The translations under genes were made by a program, and so were the position numbers. Of a stretch of 58,407 nt of DNA, positions 17,113 through 26,451 are shown in pieces. This DNA comes from UBA3210 sp963623095 (GTDB taxonomy: Bacteria > Bacillota_I > Bacilli_A > RFN20 > CAG-449): positions 1 through 58,407 of the forward strand of contig CAVFKD010000006.1 in assembly GCA_963623095.1 (NCBI GenBank), read 5' to 3'. A model generated the notes under the pieces. It did no database searches. It was given only the letters and a program-made list of their open reading frames with translations, and was not told the origin of the DNA. Within the stretch, counting starts at the first letter, position 1, and every line of letters begins with the position of its first letter.

Positions 17113-17531
17113 TATTTTTTCCTCCTATTTTTGATAAAGAAAACAATACCAAGAATAATTAAAATAACTCCTAATCCACAAAATACATAGAATGCATATT
17201 CTCTAAATTCGCACGATTTTTGTGATGAATAAGCTTTTTCAATTAAATCATTTAAATGATTAATTTCATCTTGAATATTAGATTCTTGAATTGCTTTTTT
17301 ATAATTAGCAATTTGATTTTCATAAGTATATTTATTATCTCTTTGTGAGAATGCTGCAGCTAGACTACCTAAAGAAATAATTAATCCAAAAATCATATAA
17401 TAAAAAGGATATTTATTTTTAGATGAAACAATTTCTGGCATTTTTGCAGCTTCAGGAACATCTTTTAAGCAATTTGGGCAGGAAGTTACATCATCATTCA
17501 TCAAAGTTTTACAATATGGACATTTTTTCAC
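17112..17531 (-). CDS. Zinc-ribbon membrane protein
   Basis: A 139-residue protein with an N-terminal zinc ribbon (CPYC at 4-7 and CPNC at 18-21), a membrane helix (about 43-62), a charged helical region (70-110) that may form a coiled coil, and a second membrane helix (about 115-133) with a basic end. The ribbon would face the cytoplasm. No function is known to me. It is translationally coupled to the IspD-like gene. Confidence 0.7.
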   Translation of the reverse strand: MKKCPYCKTLMNDDVTSCPNCLKDVPEAAKMPEIVSSKNKYPFYYMIFGLIISLGSLAAAFSQRDNKYTYENQIANYKKAIQESNIQDEINHLNDLIEKAYSSQKSCEFREYAFYVFCGLGVILIILGIVFFIKNRRKK

Positions 17532-17586
17532 TTTCTACCACCTCTTTTTTAGTATTTTATCAAATATTAATATAAATATCAAATAC

Positions 17587-17617
17587 GAAAAAATGCTAGT
17601 TTAAAACACTAGCATTT
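17587..17617 (-). terminator. Terminator of the heat-shock operon
   Basis: A perfect 10-bp stem AAATGCTAGT / ACTAGCATTT with a short A/T loop and a following T run on the minus strand, immediately after dnaJ. Confidence 0.85.
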
Positions 17618-17620
17618 CAT

Positions 17621-18748
17621 CTATTTCTTTTTCTTTTTTAATTTGTCAAAGATGCTTGTTTTATTAGATTTAGTTTCTTCAACTTCTTTGAATTTTCTTA
17701 GTAATTCTTTTTGTTCATCATTTAATTTAGTTGGAGTAACAACTTTTAAATGGATGTATTGATCACCAAATGAATTACCTCTAATATCTTTAACACCCTT
17801 TTCACGAAGTTTTAATATTTGACCTGATTGGCTACCTTCTGGAATCTTGACATCAACTTCTCCATAGACTGTTGGAACACTCATTGTGCAACCTAAAGCT
17901 GCATCAATCATGTTAACTTCTAAATCGACATGGATATCGTTGCCATCTCTTTTGAATGATGAGTCTGTATCGACAACAATTTCGATATATAAATCACCAT
18001 TTGGTCCTCCATTAGAGCCTCTTTCACCTTTGCCAGATACTCTGATTTGTTGACCATTATTAATACCTGCAGGAATATTTACTTCAATCTTACGTTTGAC
18101 TCTATTATATCCTTTGCCTTGGCAAGCAGAACATTTATTCTTAATTGTTTTACCTCTACCAGAACAAGTAGGACAAACAGATTGAGTTTCTTGAATCATA
18201 CCAAAGATGGATTGAACTCTTTTTGAAATATAACCAGTACCATTACAAGTATTACATGAAACAATGTCACTAGGTGAAGCAGCACCTGAGCCATTACAAG
18301 TAGGACAATTTTCATCAAGAGTAATATTTAATTCAATCTTTTTACCCTTAATTGCGTCCATGAAGTTAATTCTAACTGTCATGAATCTATCATTACCTCT
18401 AGTTGGTCCTGATTGTTGCTTTCTTCTTGCTCCTCCGCCGAAGAATGAACCAAAGATATCATTTAAATCGACATCTTGGAATCCACCTTGGAAGCCTCCA
18501 AATCCACTTTGACCACCATTTTGATCAAATGCAGCATGACCATATTGGTCATAAGCAGCTTTCTTTTGAGGATCAGAAAGAACTTCATAAGCTTCTTGAA
18601 CTTCTTTGAATTTAGCTTCTGCGCCTGGTTCTTTATTTAAATCTGGGTGATATTTTTTAGCGAGTTTACGATATTGTGACTTAATTTGATCTTCAGTCGC
18701 ATTTTTATCAAGTTCTAAAACTTCATAATAATCTCTTTTACTAGCCAT
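17621..18748 (-). CDS. dnaJ: Chaperone DnaJ
   Basis: The 375-residue J-protein co-chaperone stimulates DnaK ATPase and hands it substrates. The J domain has the HPD triad in KYHPDLNKE (near 33), followed by a Gly/Phe-rich region (75-105), four CxxCxGxG zinc repeats (CPTCNGSG, CNTCNGTG, CPTCSGRG, CSACQGKG) and the C-terminal beta domains. The end is a Lys run. Last gene of hrcA-grpE-dnaK-dnaJ; a hairpin separates it from dnaK. Confidence 0.97.
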   Translation of the reverse strand: MASKRDYYEVLELDKNATEDQIKSQYRKLAKKYHPDLNKEPGAEAKFKEVQEAYEVLSDPQKKAAYDQYGHAAFDQNGGQSGFGGFQGGFQDVDLNDIFGSFFGGGARRKQQSGPTRGNDRFMTVRINFMDAIKGKKIELNITLDENCPTCNGSGAASPSDIVSCNTCNGTGYISKRVQSIFGMIQETQSVCPTCSGRGKTIKNKCSACQGKGYNRVKRKIEVNIPAGINNGQQIRVSGKGERGSNGGPNGDLYIEIVVDTDSSFKRDGNDIHVDLEVNMIDAALGCTMSVPTVYGEVDVKIPEGSQSGQILKLREKGVKDIRGNSFGDQYIHLKVVTPTKLNDEQKELLRKFKEVEETKSNKTSIFDKLKKKKK

Positions 18749-18775
18749 ATTTACCTCCTATTTTAACAAATATAA

Positions 18776-18794
18776 GGTGGGCATAACGCCCACC
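18776..18794 (-). promoter_or_regulatory. Hairpin between dnaK and dnaJ
   Basis: GGTGGGC and GCCCACC form a perfect 7-bp G/C-rich stem with a five-base loop, just after the dnaK stop. No T run follows, so it is more likely a partial terminator or an mRNA end-stabiliser that sets dnaJ below dnaK. Confidence 0.6.
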
Positions 18795-18805
18795 ATTTAA
18801 TTTAA

Positions 18806-20659
18806 TTAGTTAGCTTTGTCTGTGAAATCTGCATCGATTACATCATCGTCTGAATTTGAAGATGTTGATGAAGTATCACCTGTTGAAGCAGTATCATTAC
18901 CTTGTGAAGCACCAGCTTGGCTTTGATATTGTTGAGCCATTGCTGCAGCTTGTTCAAGTTGAGACATCTTTTCTTTTAATGTTGGGATATCGTTCTTGTC
19001 GATAGCTTCTTTTAATTCATTTCTTAACTTTTCAGTTTCTTCTTTTTGTTTAGCGTCCATCTTGTCGCCATTTGTAGCTAAAGCTTCATCGATTTGTGAA
19101 ATGAATGATTCTGCTTTATTCTTGACTTCGATTTCTTCTTTTCTCTTTTCATCAGCTTCTTTATTAGCTTCTGCTTCTTTGACCATTCTATCGATTTCTT
19201 CTTTAGATAAGCCATTTGATCCAGAGATTGTGATTTGTTGTTCTTTATTTGTATCTAAGTCTTTAGCTTTAACATTAACAATACCGTTAACATCGATGTT
19301 GAAAGTAACTTCAATTCTTGGTTGACCTCTTCTTGCTGGTCTAATACCATCAAGTCTGAATGAACCTAATAATTTGTTATCTCTAGCCATTGGTCTTTCA
19401 CCTTGGTAGACCATGATATCAACTGAAGGTTGGTTATCTTCTGCAGTTGAGAATACTTGAGATTTTGTTGTAGGAATTGTTGTATTTCTTGTGATTAATG
19501 GAGTTAAGACACCACCCATAGTTTCAATACCTAATGTTAATGGAGTAACATCGAGTAATAAGACGTCTTTCTTATCGCCACGGATGACACCACCTTGGAT
19601 TGCAGCACCAACAGAAACTGCTTCATCAGGGTTAACTGAAATATTTGGAGTTTTACCTGTTAAACGTTTAACAATTTCTAATACTGCAGGCATTCTTGTT
19701 GAACCACCAATTAAGATAACTTCATCAAGTTGTGATGCAGATAATTTAGCGTCTGATAATGCTCTATTAACTGGGTCTTCAGTTCTTCTTAATAAGTCAC
19801 GTGTTAATTCTTCGAATTTAGCTCTTGTGATATCCATTTCGAAGTTAACAGGTCCATTTGAAGTCATAGCGATGAAAGGAAGTGAAACTGTTGTTTTTAA
19901 TTGGCTTGATAAAGCAATCTTTGCTTTTTCAGCTTCTTCTTTTAATCTTTGTGAAGCCATTTTATCGTTTGATAAATCAACACCATATTGAGCTTTGATT
20001 TGATCTTTTAAGAAAGATGCAAGTCTATTATCCCAGTCATCGCCACCTAAACGGTTATCACCAGCAGTTGCGATAACTTCGAAAGTACCATCTGCAATTT
20101 CAAGGATAGATACATCGAATGTACCACCACCTAAGTCATAAACTAAGATCTTTTGATCTTTGTCTGATTTATTATCTTCACCATAAGCTAAAGCTGCCGC
20201 TGTTGGTTCGTTAATAATTCTAACAACATCTAAGCCAGCGATTTGACCAGCATCTTTAGTTGCTTGACGTTGAGCGTCGTTGAAGTAAGCTGGAACTGTA
20301 ATAACAGCTTTTTCAATTTTTTGACCTAAGTTATCTTCTGCATATTTCTTCATATAAGCTAAGATTTTTGCAGAGATTTCTTGTGGTGTGAAATCTTTAT
20401 TTAAACATGAAATGTGTACTTTTTCACTTGTACCCATTTTTCTTTTAATAGATGCAATTGTATCTGGGTTAGTTAATAATTGTCTTTTTGCTGCGAAACC
20501 GACAATTTCTTCACCATCTGGTTTGAATGAAACTACTGATGGAGTAGTATTTGGTCCTTCTGGGTTTGGAATAACTTTCCATTTACCATCTTCTTGCATG
20601 TAACTTACAACTGAGTTTGTTGTACCTAAATCGATACCTAAGATAATTTCTTTTGCCAT
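18806..20659 (-). CDS. dnaK: Chaperone DnaK (Hsp70)
   Basis: The 617-residue Hsp70. The nucleotide-binding domain opens with GIDLGTTNS, has VYDLGGGTFDVSIL and EVILIGGSTRMPAV. The linker DVLLLDVTPLTLG and the substrate-binding domain follow, ending in the acidic DDDVIDADF tail. Length is normal for Gram-positive DnaK. It lies 18 bases after grpE. Expression is under HrcA/CIRCE at 22302-22374. Confidence 0.98.
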   Translation of the reverse strand: MAKEIILGIDLGTTNSVVSYMQEDGKWKVIPNPEGPNTTPSVVSFKPDGEEIVGFAAKRQLLTNPDTIASIKRKMGTSEKVHISCLNKDFTPQEISAKILAYMKKYAEDNLGQKIEKAVITVPAYFNDAQRQATKDAGQIAGLDVVRIINEPTAAALAYGEDNKSDKDQKILVYDLGGGTFDVSILEIADGTFEVIATAGDNRLGGDDWDNRLASFLKDQIKAQYGVDLSNDKMASQRLKEEAEKAKIALSSQLKTTVSLPFIAMTSNGPVNFEMDITRAKFEELTRDLLRRTEDPVNRALSDAKLSASQLDEVILIGGSTRMPAVLEIVKRLTGKTPNISVNPDEAVSVGAAIQGGVIRGDKKDVLLLDVTPLTLGIETMGGVLTPLITRNTTIPTTKSQVFSTAEDNQPSVDIMVYQGERPMARDNKLLGSFRLDGIRPARRGQPRIEVTFNIDVNGIVNVKAKDLDTNKEQQITISGSNGLSKEEIDRMVKEAEANKEADEKRKEEIEVKNKAESFISQIDEALATNGDKMDAKQKEETEKLRNELKEAIDKNDIPTLKEKMSQLEQAAAMAQQYQSQAGASQGNDTASTGDTSSTSSNSDDDVIDADFTDKAN

Positions 20660-20677
20660 AATTTTAAATCTCCTTTA

Positions 20678-21262
20678 TTAATTTGCTTTTGAAGTTTCTT
20701 CTTCATTTTCTTTATTTGTTTCTTCTTGTTTTGGTTTTTTACTAACTACAACCATCGCAGGTCTTACTAAACGATCTTTTAAGAAGTAACCTTTAGTTGA
20801 TACTTTAACAACTAAATCATCTTCTTCTCCTTCAACTACATCAACCGCTTGCATGGAGTTATGATCGAACTTGTCACCAACTTTAGGCATAATTTCTTTT
20901 ACGCCTTCAGCTTCAAGTGAATTAACCATTTGGTTATAAATCATTTCAAATCCTTTGCAATAAGCTGCGAGTTTTGGATCATCTGGAGTAACCTTGAAAC
21001 AGTTATAGAAGTTATCAAATACTGGAAGTAATGCTTCTAAGAAGCCTTGACCACGATATTTAATAACTTGTTGATGGTCTTTTTCCATTCTCTTCTTTAG
21101 ATTGTCCATATCTGCATAAGCTTCATAATACTTATTTTGCCAATATTTAACTTTATCGTTTAATTCTAAGATTTGATCTTCTAAAGACTTTTCAACTTTA
21201 TCTTCTTTTTTATTTTCAGTTTCATTAGATTCTTTTAATTCTTCATCTTTATCTTTCTTCAT
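20678..21262 (-). CDS. grpE: Nucleotide exchange factor GrpE
   Basis: The 194-residue DnaK exchange factor. A charged N-terminal tail (1-25) leads into the long dimerising helix (about 27-85, KVKYWQNKYYEAYADMDNLK), then the beta-wing domain with HNSMQAVDVVEG and GYFLKDRLVRPAMVVV. The gene overlaps the end of hrcA by 14 bases, so the two are coupled. Confidence 0.95.
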   Translation of the reverse strand: MKKDKDEELKESNETENKKEDKVEKSLEDQILELNDKVKYWQNKYYEAYADMDNLKKRMEKDHQQVIKYRGQGFLEALLPVFDNFYNCFKVTPDDPKLAAYCKGFEMIYNQMVNSLEAEGVKEIMPKVGDKFDHNSMQAVDVVEGEEDDLVVKVSTKGYFLKDRLVRPAMVVVSKKPKQEETNKENEEETSKAN

Positions 21263-22286
21263 CTAATTCTTCCTTTCTAGTTTCATATAATTCTTCGATT
21301 TGATCAACGAAATATTCTAACGCGGATAATACTTTTTCATAATCCATTCTAGTTGGACCAACTAAAGCAATTTTACCAAGTTGTTTATCACCAACTTTAA
21401 TATTAGAAGTAATCATTGATACATCGTCATAACCATTGTTATCACCAATATATACTTCAAAGTCTTCACTTCCTGATTTAACTTTATCTTTTAAGACATC
21501 ATTAACTTTGGAAGGATGCTCGAAGAATTCAAGCAATCTTTTTAACTTATCCGCATCTTGAGTGAATTCAGGTTGGTTAAGTAAATTTGATTGACCAAAC
21601 ATTGATACTCTTTCTTCTTGGAATCTTAATAATGTTTCTGCGATCATACGATAAATCGCATCGTTGGATTTAACATATTCACTTATAAGTGGTTTAATCA
21701 TTTCCATTCTGGATGTTAATTCAGAAATAGACGCTCCAACTAATCGATCATTTAAGATTGCTACACAATCTTTAATATCCTTTAAAGATGTTTGATCATT
21801 TAAGACGAATGTCTTATTTTCGACATATCCTTTATCGGTAACAAATACGCAGGTAAGAGATTTGTCACTTAGAGGAATAGCTTGAACCGACACTAGATGT
21901 TCTTCTGTTGCTTCAGGTCCTAAGACAATGGAAGCTAAGTTTGTCATATGAGATAAAATTTCACATGATTCTTTAATAACATCATCGATTGACTTTTCTC
22001 TTTCAGTAAAGATTTTCGCAAGTTGGTTTTTATAAGATTCATCAACATCTTTATTTCTAAGATATTTAATGTAATAGCTATAACCTTTATTAGAAGGAAC
22101 TCTACCACTTGATGTATGTGTCTTTTCAATTAAGCCATCTTTTTCAAGTTCAGCCATAACGTTTCTAATCGTGGCACTTGAACAATCAAGGTTAAATTCA
22201 TCAATTAATGTCGATGAACCAACAGGTTCAGCTTTTTTAATGAAGTATTCAACAATACATTTAAGGATGTAATCTTTTCTTGTCAT
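21249..22286 (-). CDS. hrcA: Heat-shock repressor HrcA
   Basis: A 345-residue repressor that binds CIRCE and, with GroEL, turns off class I heat-shock genes. The N-terminal winged helix has AEPVGSSTLIDEF and SSATIRNVMAELEKDGLI; the family signature TSSGRVPSNKGYSYY follows at about 58-72. The C-terminal dimerisation domain includes SNIKVGDKQLGKIALVGPTR. It is the first gene of the operon it controls, with two CIRCE-like sites directly upstream. Confidence 0.96.
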   Translation of the reverse strand: MTRKDYILKCIVEYFIKKAEPVGSSTLIDEFNLDCSSATIRNVMAELEKDGLIEKTHTSSGRVPSNKGYSYYIKYLRNKDVDESYKNQLAKIFTEREKSIDDVIKESCEILSHMTNLASIVLGPEATEEHLVSVQAIPLSDKSLTCVFVTDKGYVENKTFVLNDQTSLKDIKDCVAILNDRLVGASISELTSRMEMIKPLISEYVKSNDAIYRMIAETLLRFQEERVSMFGQSNLLNQPEFTQDADKLKRLLEFFEHPSKVNDVLKDKVKSGSEDFEVYIGDNNGYDDVSMITSNIKVGDKQLGKIALVGPTRMDYEKVLSALEYFVDQIEELYETRKEELDEER

Positions 22287-22301
22287 ACCTTTACCTCCTT
22301 T

Positions 22302-22374
22302 TTAGCACTCTTTTTTTCCTAGTGCTAATTATAGTATAGTCATATTTTTAGCATTGTCAACAAATGAGTGCTAA
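22302..22374 (-). promoter_or_regulatory. hrcA promoter flanked by two CIRCE operators
   Basis: On the minus strand, -35 TTGACA (22355-22360) and -10 TATACT (22333-22338) are 16 bases apart. The near CIRCE (22302-22328) is TTAGCACTC-N9-TAGTGCTAA on the plus strand, one mismatch from consensus. The far CIRCE (22348-22374) is TTAGCATTG-N9-GAGTGCTAA, with two mismatches, and its left arm overlaps the -35. HrcA bound at both would block the promoter. Confidence 0.9.
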
Positions 22375-22504
22375 TTTTTTTATTTTTTTCAAAATTATTT
22401 TTTTGCTCTCTTTTTTCCTTATCCTTATATTTATATATAATAGGAATTTTAAAAAAGTAATTAATTTCACTTGTATTAAAATTTTAAATGTATGAGAATT
22501 ATAA

Positions 22505-22561
22505 GGGCACCACAAAAATATTATGGTAATTCAAGGCTCCTTTTCTTAGGAGCCTTTTTTT
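22505..22561 (+). promoter_or_regulatory. pyrG leader with CTP-sensing attenuator
   Basis: The probable transcript start is GGGC at 22505-22508. A terminator follows: AAGGCTCCT (22533-22541), loop TTTCTT, AGGAGCCTT (22548-22556), then a T run. The left arm is C/U-rich. In Bacillus subtilis pyrG, low CTP makes RNA polymerase add extra G residues at the GGG start; these pair with the C/U-rich arm and prevent termination. All the needed elements are here. Confidence 0.8.
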
Positions 22562-22584
22562 ATTTATTAGAAGGGGGAAAATTT

Positions 22585-24195
22585 ATGGGAAAAGAAACAA
22601 AGTTTATATTTGTAACTGGTGGAGTTGTTTCTTCATTAGGTAAAGGCATTGTTGCTTCTTGTTTAGGAAGACTTTTAAAAAATCGTGGATTAAAAATATT
22701 TATGCAAAAATTTGATCCATATATCAATGTTGATCCAGGTACAATGTCACCTTATCAACACGGGGAAGTTTTCGTTACCGATGATGGGGCGGAAACCGAT
22801 CTTGATTTAGGTCACTATGAAAGATTCATTGATGAAAGATTATCAAAAAGAAGTAACGTTACCGCGGGTAAGGTTTATCAACAAGTCATTCAAAAAGAAA
22901 GACGTGGTGATTATGAAGGTAAGACTGTTCAAGTTATTCCTCATATCACAAATCAAATTAAACACTATATTAAAAAAGCCGCGGAAGAATCAGGCGCGGA
23001 TATTATTATCACTGAATTAGGTGGTACAGTTGGTGATTATGAATCTTTACCATTTATTGAAGCTATTAGACAATGGAGACAAGATGTTGGTTTTGAAAAT
23101 ACCTTCTATGTTCATAATACTCTAGTTCCAATTTTAGGTACTACTGAAGAAGTCAAAACAAAACCTACTCAACATTCAGTCCGTGAATTAAGAAGTTATG
23201 GTATCACTCCTGATATGTTAGTATTACGTTGTGAAAAAGCAATTGATGAAGATACTAAAGCAAAAGTTAAAATGTTAACCGATGTCAATGAAGTATTAGA
23301 TTGTAAAGATGAAAAAATCATTTATGAAGTCGCGAATAATTTACTCGCTCAACACGCGGATGAAATCATTTTAAAACACTTCCATATCGATGCTAAACCA
23401 ATTGATATGACTGAATGGAATAAATTAATTTCAAATATCTCTTCTTTAAATGGTTCTATCGATATCGGTATTGTTGGTAAATATGTTCAATTACACGATG
23501 CTTATTTGAGCGTCGTTGAAGCTTTAAAAGCCGCGGGATATGCAGTTAACAAAAATATTAACATTCATTGGATCTTATCAGAAAATTATGATTCAGATGA
23601 ATTTGAAAAAGAATTATCTTCATTAGATGGTATTTTAGTTCCAGGTGGCTTTGGTAAAAGAGCGACTGAAGGTAAATTAAAAGCTATTACATATGCTAGA
23701 CAACATAATATCCCTTTCTTTGGTATATGTTATGGTATGCAACTTGCATGTATTGAATTTGCAAGAAATGTTTGTTCTATCCCTGATGCCGATTCTAGTG
23801 AAATCACTCCTGAAACAAGAAATCCAATTATCCATTTATTAGATAATCAATATGTTGGTATTGATATTGGAGGTACTTTAAGAATTGGTTTATATGATTG
23901 TGACTTAATAAAAGGTACTAAAGCTCATGAATTATATAATGAAGATCATATTCAAGAAAGACATCGCCATAGATATGAATTTAACAATGAATATTTAGAT
24001 ATCGTTAAGAAAAATGGTTTAGTAATTTCTGGAATTAACCCTCAAAAAGGTTTAGTGGAAATCATTGAACTCCCTACTCACCCTTATTTTGTTGCTTGCC
24101 AATTCCATCCTGAATTCCTTTCTCGTCCAACTAAACCTCATCCATTATTCTTAGGTTTTATCAAAGCAAGTTTAAAATATCGCAATGAAAAATAA
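22585..24195 (+). CDS. pyrG: CTP synthase
   Basis: A 536-residue enzyme that makes CTP from UTP, ATP and glutamine. The synthase domain (1-265) starts TKFIFVTGGVVSSLGKG and has GGTVGDYES. The class I glutamine amidotransferase domain (about 290-536) has its nucleophile Cys in GICYGMQLA, with Tyr where Leu is usual, and the His-Glu pair in CQFHPEF. The frame opens upstream at 22492, through the terminator hairpin; the start at 22585 follows AAGGGGG and gives the normal N-terminus. Controlled by the attenuator in front of it. Confidence 0.97.
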   Translation: MGKETKFIFVTGGVVSSLGKGIVASCLGRLLKNRGLKIFMQKFDPYINVDPGTMSPYQHGEVFVTDDGAETDLDLGHYERFIDERLSKRSNVTAGKVYQQVIQKERRGDYEGKTVQVIPHITNQIKHYIKKAAEESGADIIITELGGTVGDYESLPFIEAIRQWRQDVGFENTFYVHNTLVPILGTTEEVKTKPTQHSVRELRSYGITPDMLVLRCEKAIDEDTKAKVKMLTDVNEVLDCKDEKIIYEVANNLLAQHADEIILKHFHIDAKPIDMTEWNKLISNISSLNGSIDIGIVGKYVQLHDAYLSVVEALKAAGYAVNKNINIHWILSENYDSDEFEKELSSLDGILVPGGFGKRATEGKLKAITYARQHNIPFFGICYGMQLACIEFARNVCSIPDADSSEITPETRNPIIHLLDNQYVGIDIGGTLRIGLYDCDLIKGTKAHELYNEDHIQERHRHRYEFNNEYLDIVKKNGLVISGINPQKGLVEIIELPTHPYFVACQFHPEFLSRPTKPHPLFLGFIKASLKYRNEK

Positions 24196-24200
24196 TTTTG

Positions 24201-24225
24201 ACCTCACAATAATGTGAGGTTTTTA
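24201..24225 (+). terminator. Terminator of pyrG
   Basis: A perfect 8-bp stem ACCTCACA / TGTGAGGT with a four-base loop, then TTTTTA, five bases after the pyrG stop. Confidence 0.85.
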
Positions 24226-24276
24226 TTTTTACTTTTAATAATCTTCATAAAATGTTATATTGTTTAAGGTGAAATT

Positions 24277-25182
24277 ATGGAAAGCGTTACTTTAAAAATT
24301 AATGAAGAAACATTAAATAAGATGAAAGATTTCTATCAAGATTGTAAGCTTGATAAAAATGATCCTTATATTGTTTTTGCTTGTAAGACAATCGATGGAA
24401 TCTCTATTACTATCTATCAATCTAAAAATGGTATAAAAGCAGTCTTTATGGGAGAAAATCCTTTAGATGAATCTTTATTATGGGATAAAGATGCTTCCAT
24501 TAATGAAAAAAAAGAAAAAGTTGAATATTCTTGGTTAGATATTAATTCTCAAATCGGTTCTGATGAAGTAGGAACTGGTGATTTTTTTGGTCCAGTCATT
24601 GTTGTTGCTTCTTATGTTAGTAAAGATATTATTCCTTATTTAAAAGAATTAGGTGTCAATGATTCAAAGAAATTAACTGATAAAAAAATATTAGAAATTG
24701 TTCCAAAATTCATTGATAAAGTAATCTATTCAAAACTAACATGCGACAATATTAAATATAATGAAATGATATCAAAAGGATATAATATGAATTCAATTAA
24801 AGCAGTATTGCATAATGAAGCTTTAAAGAATGTTGTTTCTAAAACTCATGATCATCATTGTCAAATTTACATCGATCAATTCTGTCAAAAATCTACTTAC
24901 TATCGTTATTTAGAAGGTAAATATGAACCTTTAATTGATAATGTTAATTTTCATACTAAAGGAGAATCTTATTATCCATCTGTCGCGGTTAGTTCTTTAA
25001 TTGCAAGATATTCTTTTTTACTCTACTTTGAAGAATTAAATAAAAAATACCATATGGATTTTGTTAAAGGAGCATCTAGTTCAACTGATGCATTCGCTTT
25101 AAATTTCAAAAATCAATATGGTATTGAAGAATTAAATAAAGTTTGTAAAATGAATTTTAAAAACTATCTTTTACTTAAGTAA
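24277..25182 (+). CDS. rnhC: Ribonuclease HIII
   Basis: A 301-residue RNase HIII, which cuts RNA in RNA-DNA hybrids. The N-terminal TBP-like substrate-binding domain covers about 1-85; the catalytic domain starts IGSDEVGTGDFFGPVIV (acidic pair Asp-Glu near 92-93). GVNDSKKLTD and the Asp in CQIYIDQF follow. AAGGTGA is the SD. The last 12 bases are a palindrome shared with the convergent hflX gene. Confidence 0.93.
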   Translation: MESVTLKINEETLNKMKDFYQDCKLDKNDPYIVFACKTIDGISITIYQSKNGIKAVFMGENPLDESLLWDKDASINEKKEKVEYSWLDINSQIGSDEVGTGDFFGPVIVVASYVSKDIIPYLKELGVNDSKKLTDKKILEIVPKFIDKVIYSKLTCDNIKYNEMISKGYNMNSIKAVLHNEALKNVVSKTHDHHCQIYIDQFCQKSTYYRYLEGKYEPLIDNVNFHTKGESYYPSVAVSSLIARYSFLLYFEELNKKYHMDFVKGASSSTDAFALNFKNQYGIEELNKVCKMNFKNYLLLK

Positions 25183-26436
25183 TTCTTGCTTGAGTTTTAA
25201 ATACTTTGAATAATATTTATAATTACTTTTAGCGATCTTCGCGGTTATATCATACCCGAGATCGTTTTGTTTTATTTCAACTATTGCTTCTTCATTTTGA
25301 AGTTTATAATAATCATTTGAATTTTCAAATGGAATAAGAATGCTTACTTCATAATAAAAATCTTCTAAATAAGTATCAATTAATGAGGCAATATCATCCA
25401 TATAAATGTCATCTTTTAAAGATACAATTAATTCATCTTCATCGACAAATGGAATAAAAGGTGTATCTCTTAAATCAACTTTATTATAAAGATAGATCAT
25501 CTTTTTATCTTGAACGCCAATTTCTTTTAATGTGTCCAAAGTAACTTTGCAATCTTCATAGACATGTCTTGAAGAGCAATCGACAACATGGATTAATAAA
25601 TCCGCTTCTTTAATCTCTTCTAAAGTTGATCTAAAAGCTTTAATTAATGGAGTAGGCAAGTTAGAAATAAATCCAACTGTATCGGTTAATAAAAATGGAT
25701 AATGATTCTTCATCTTTATATATCTAGTCGTTGTTGATAATGTTGCGAATAACCTATTCTCTTCTAAGATATTTTGCTTTTTATCGTTTTCTCCTAGACG
25801 AATAAAATTATTCATTAAGGTTGATTTACCCGCGTTAGTATAGCCAACTATCGCGACGACTGGTAAAGAAGATTTTCTTTCTTTTCTTTGGTTTTTTCTT
25901 AATAAAACCATCTTTTGAAGTTCATCTTCTTTATCTTTAATTTGTTTTTTAATCAAATATCTTTTGATATTGATTTCTTTTTCACCAGATCCACGGTTAG
26001 TAACTCCTCCTTTACCTCCCGAAGTAACTTGTGAATAATTTTTATTCGCATCGATTAATCGATTAGCCATATATTTTAAATACGCAACTTCTACTTGTAA
26101 TTTTGCTTCTTTTGAAGAGGCTCTAAGGGCGAATATTTTTAAAATAACCATACTTCTATCATATACTTCACAATCAAGAATTTTGGAAATATTTGATATT
26201 TGTAAAGGAGTTAAATCATTATTAAAACAAACTAATTTAATATCAGCATTATCAATATATGTTTTTACTTGATAAAGAAATCCTTTTCCTACATAACTCG
26301 AAGAATGAGGTTTAGATAATTGTTGAGTAAATGTATAATCTATTTCAATATCTAAACTAGATAATAAATTAGTTAATTCACTGATAGGAGAATTATCAAT
26401 TTGAAAGATATTTGGATCAATGACAACACACTTCAT
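25171..26436 (-). CDS. hflX: Ribosome-associated GTPase HflX
   Basis: A 421-residue GTPase that splits stalled ribosomes. The N-terminal domain (1-130) and the glycine-rich linker GGKGGVTNRGSGEKEI are typical. G1 is GYTNAGKSTL, G3 is DTVGFI, G4 is NKVD. A C-terminal domain of about 70 residues follows, as in long HflX. Last gene of the ezrA-to-hflX run, meeting rnhC tail to tail. Confidence 0.94.
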   Translation of the reverse strand: MKCVVIDPNIFQIDNSPISELTNLLSSLDIEIDYTFTQQLSKPHSSSYVGKGFLYQVKTYIDNADIKLVCFNNDLTPLQISNISKILDCEVYDRSMVILKIFALRASSKEAKLQVEVAYLKYMANRLIDANKNYSQVTSGGKGGVTNRGSGEKEINIKRYLIKKQIKDKEDELQKMVLLRKNQRKERKSSLPVVAIVGYTNAGKSTLMNNFIRLGENDKKQNILEENRLFATLSTTTRYIKMKNHYPFLLTDTVGFISNLPTPLIKAFRSTLEEIKEADLLIHVVDCSSRHVYEDCKVTLDTLKEIGVQDKKMIYLYNKVDLRDTPFIPFVDEDELIVSLKDDIYMDDIASLIDTYLEDFYYEVSILIPFENSNDYYKLQNEEAIVEIKQNDLGYDITAKIAKSNYKYYSKYLKLKQELLK

Positions 26437-26451
26437 AATAATCCCAACTTA

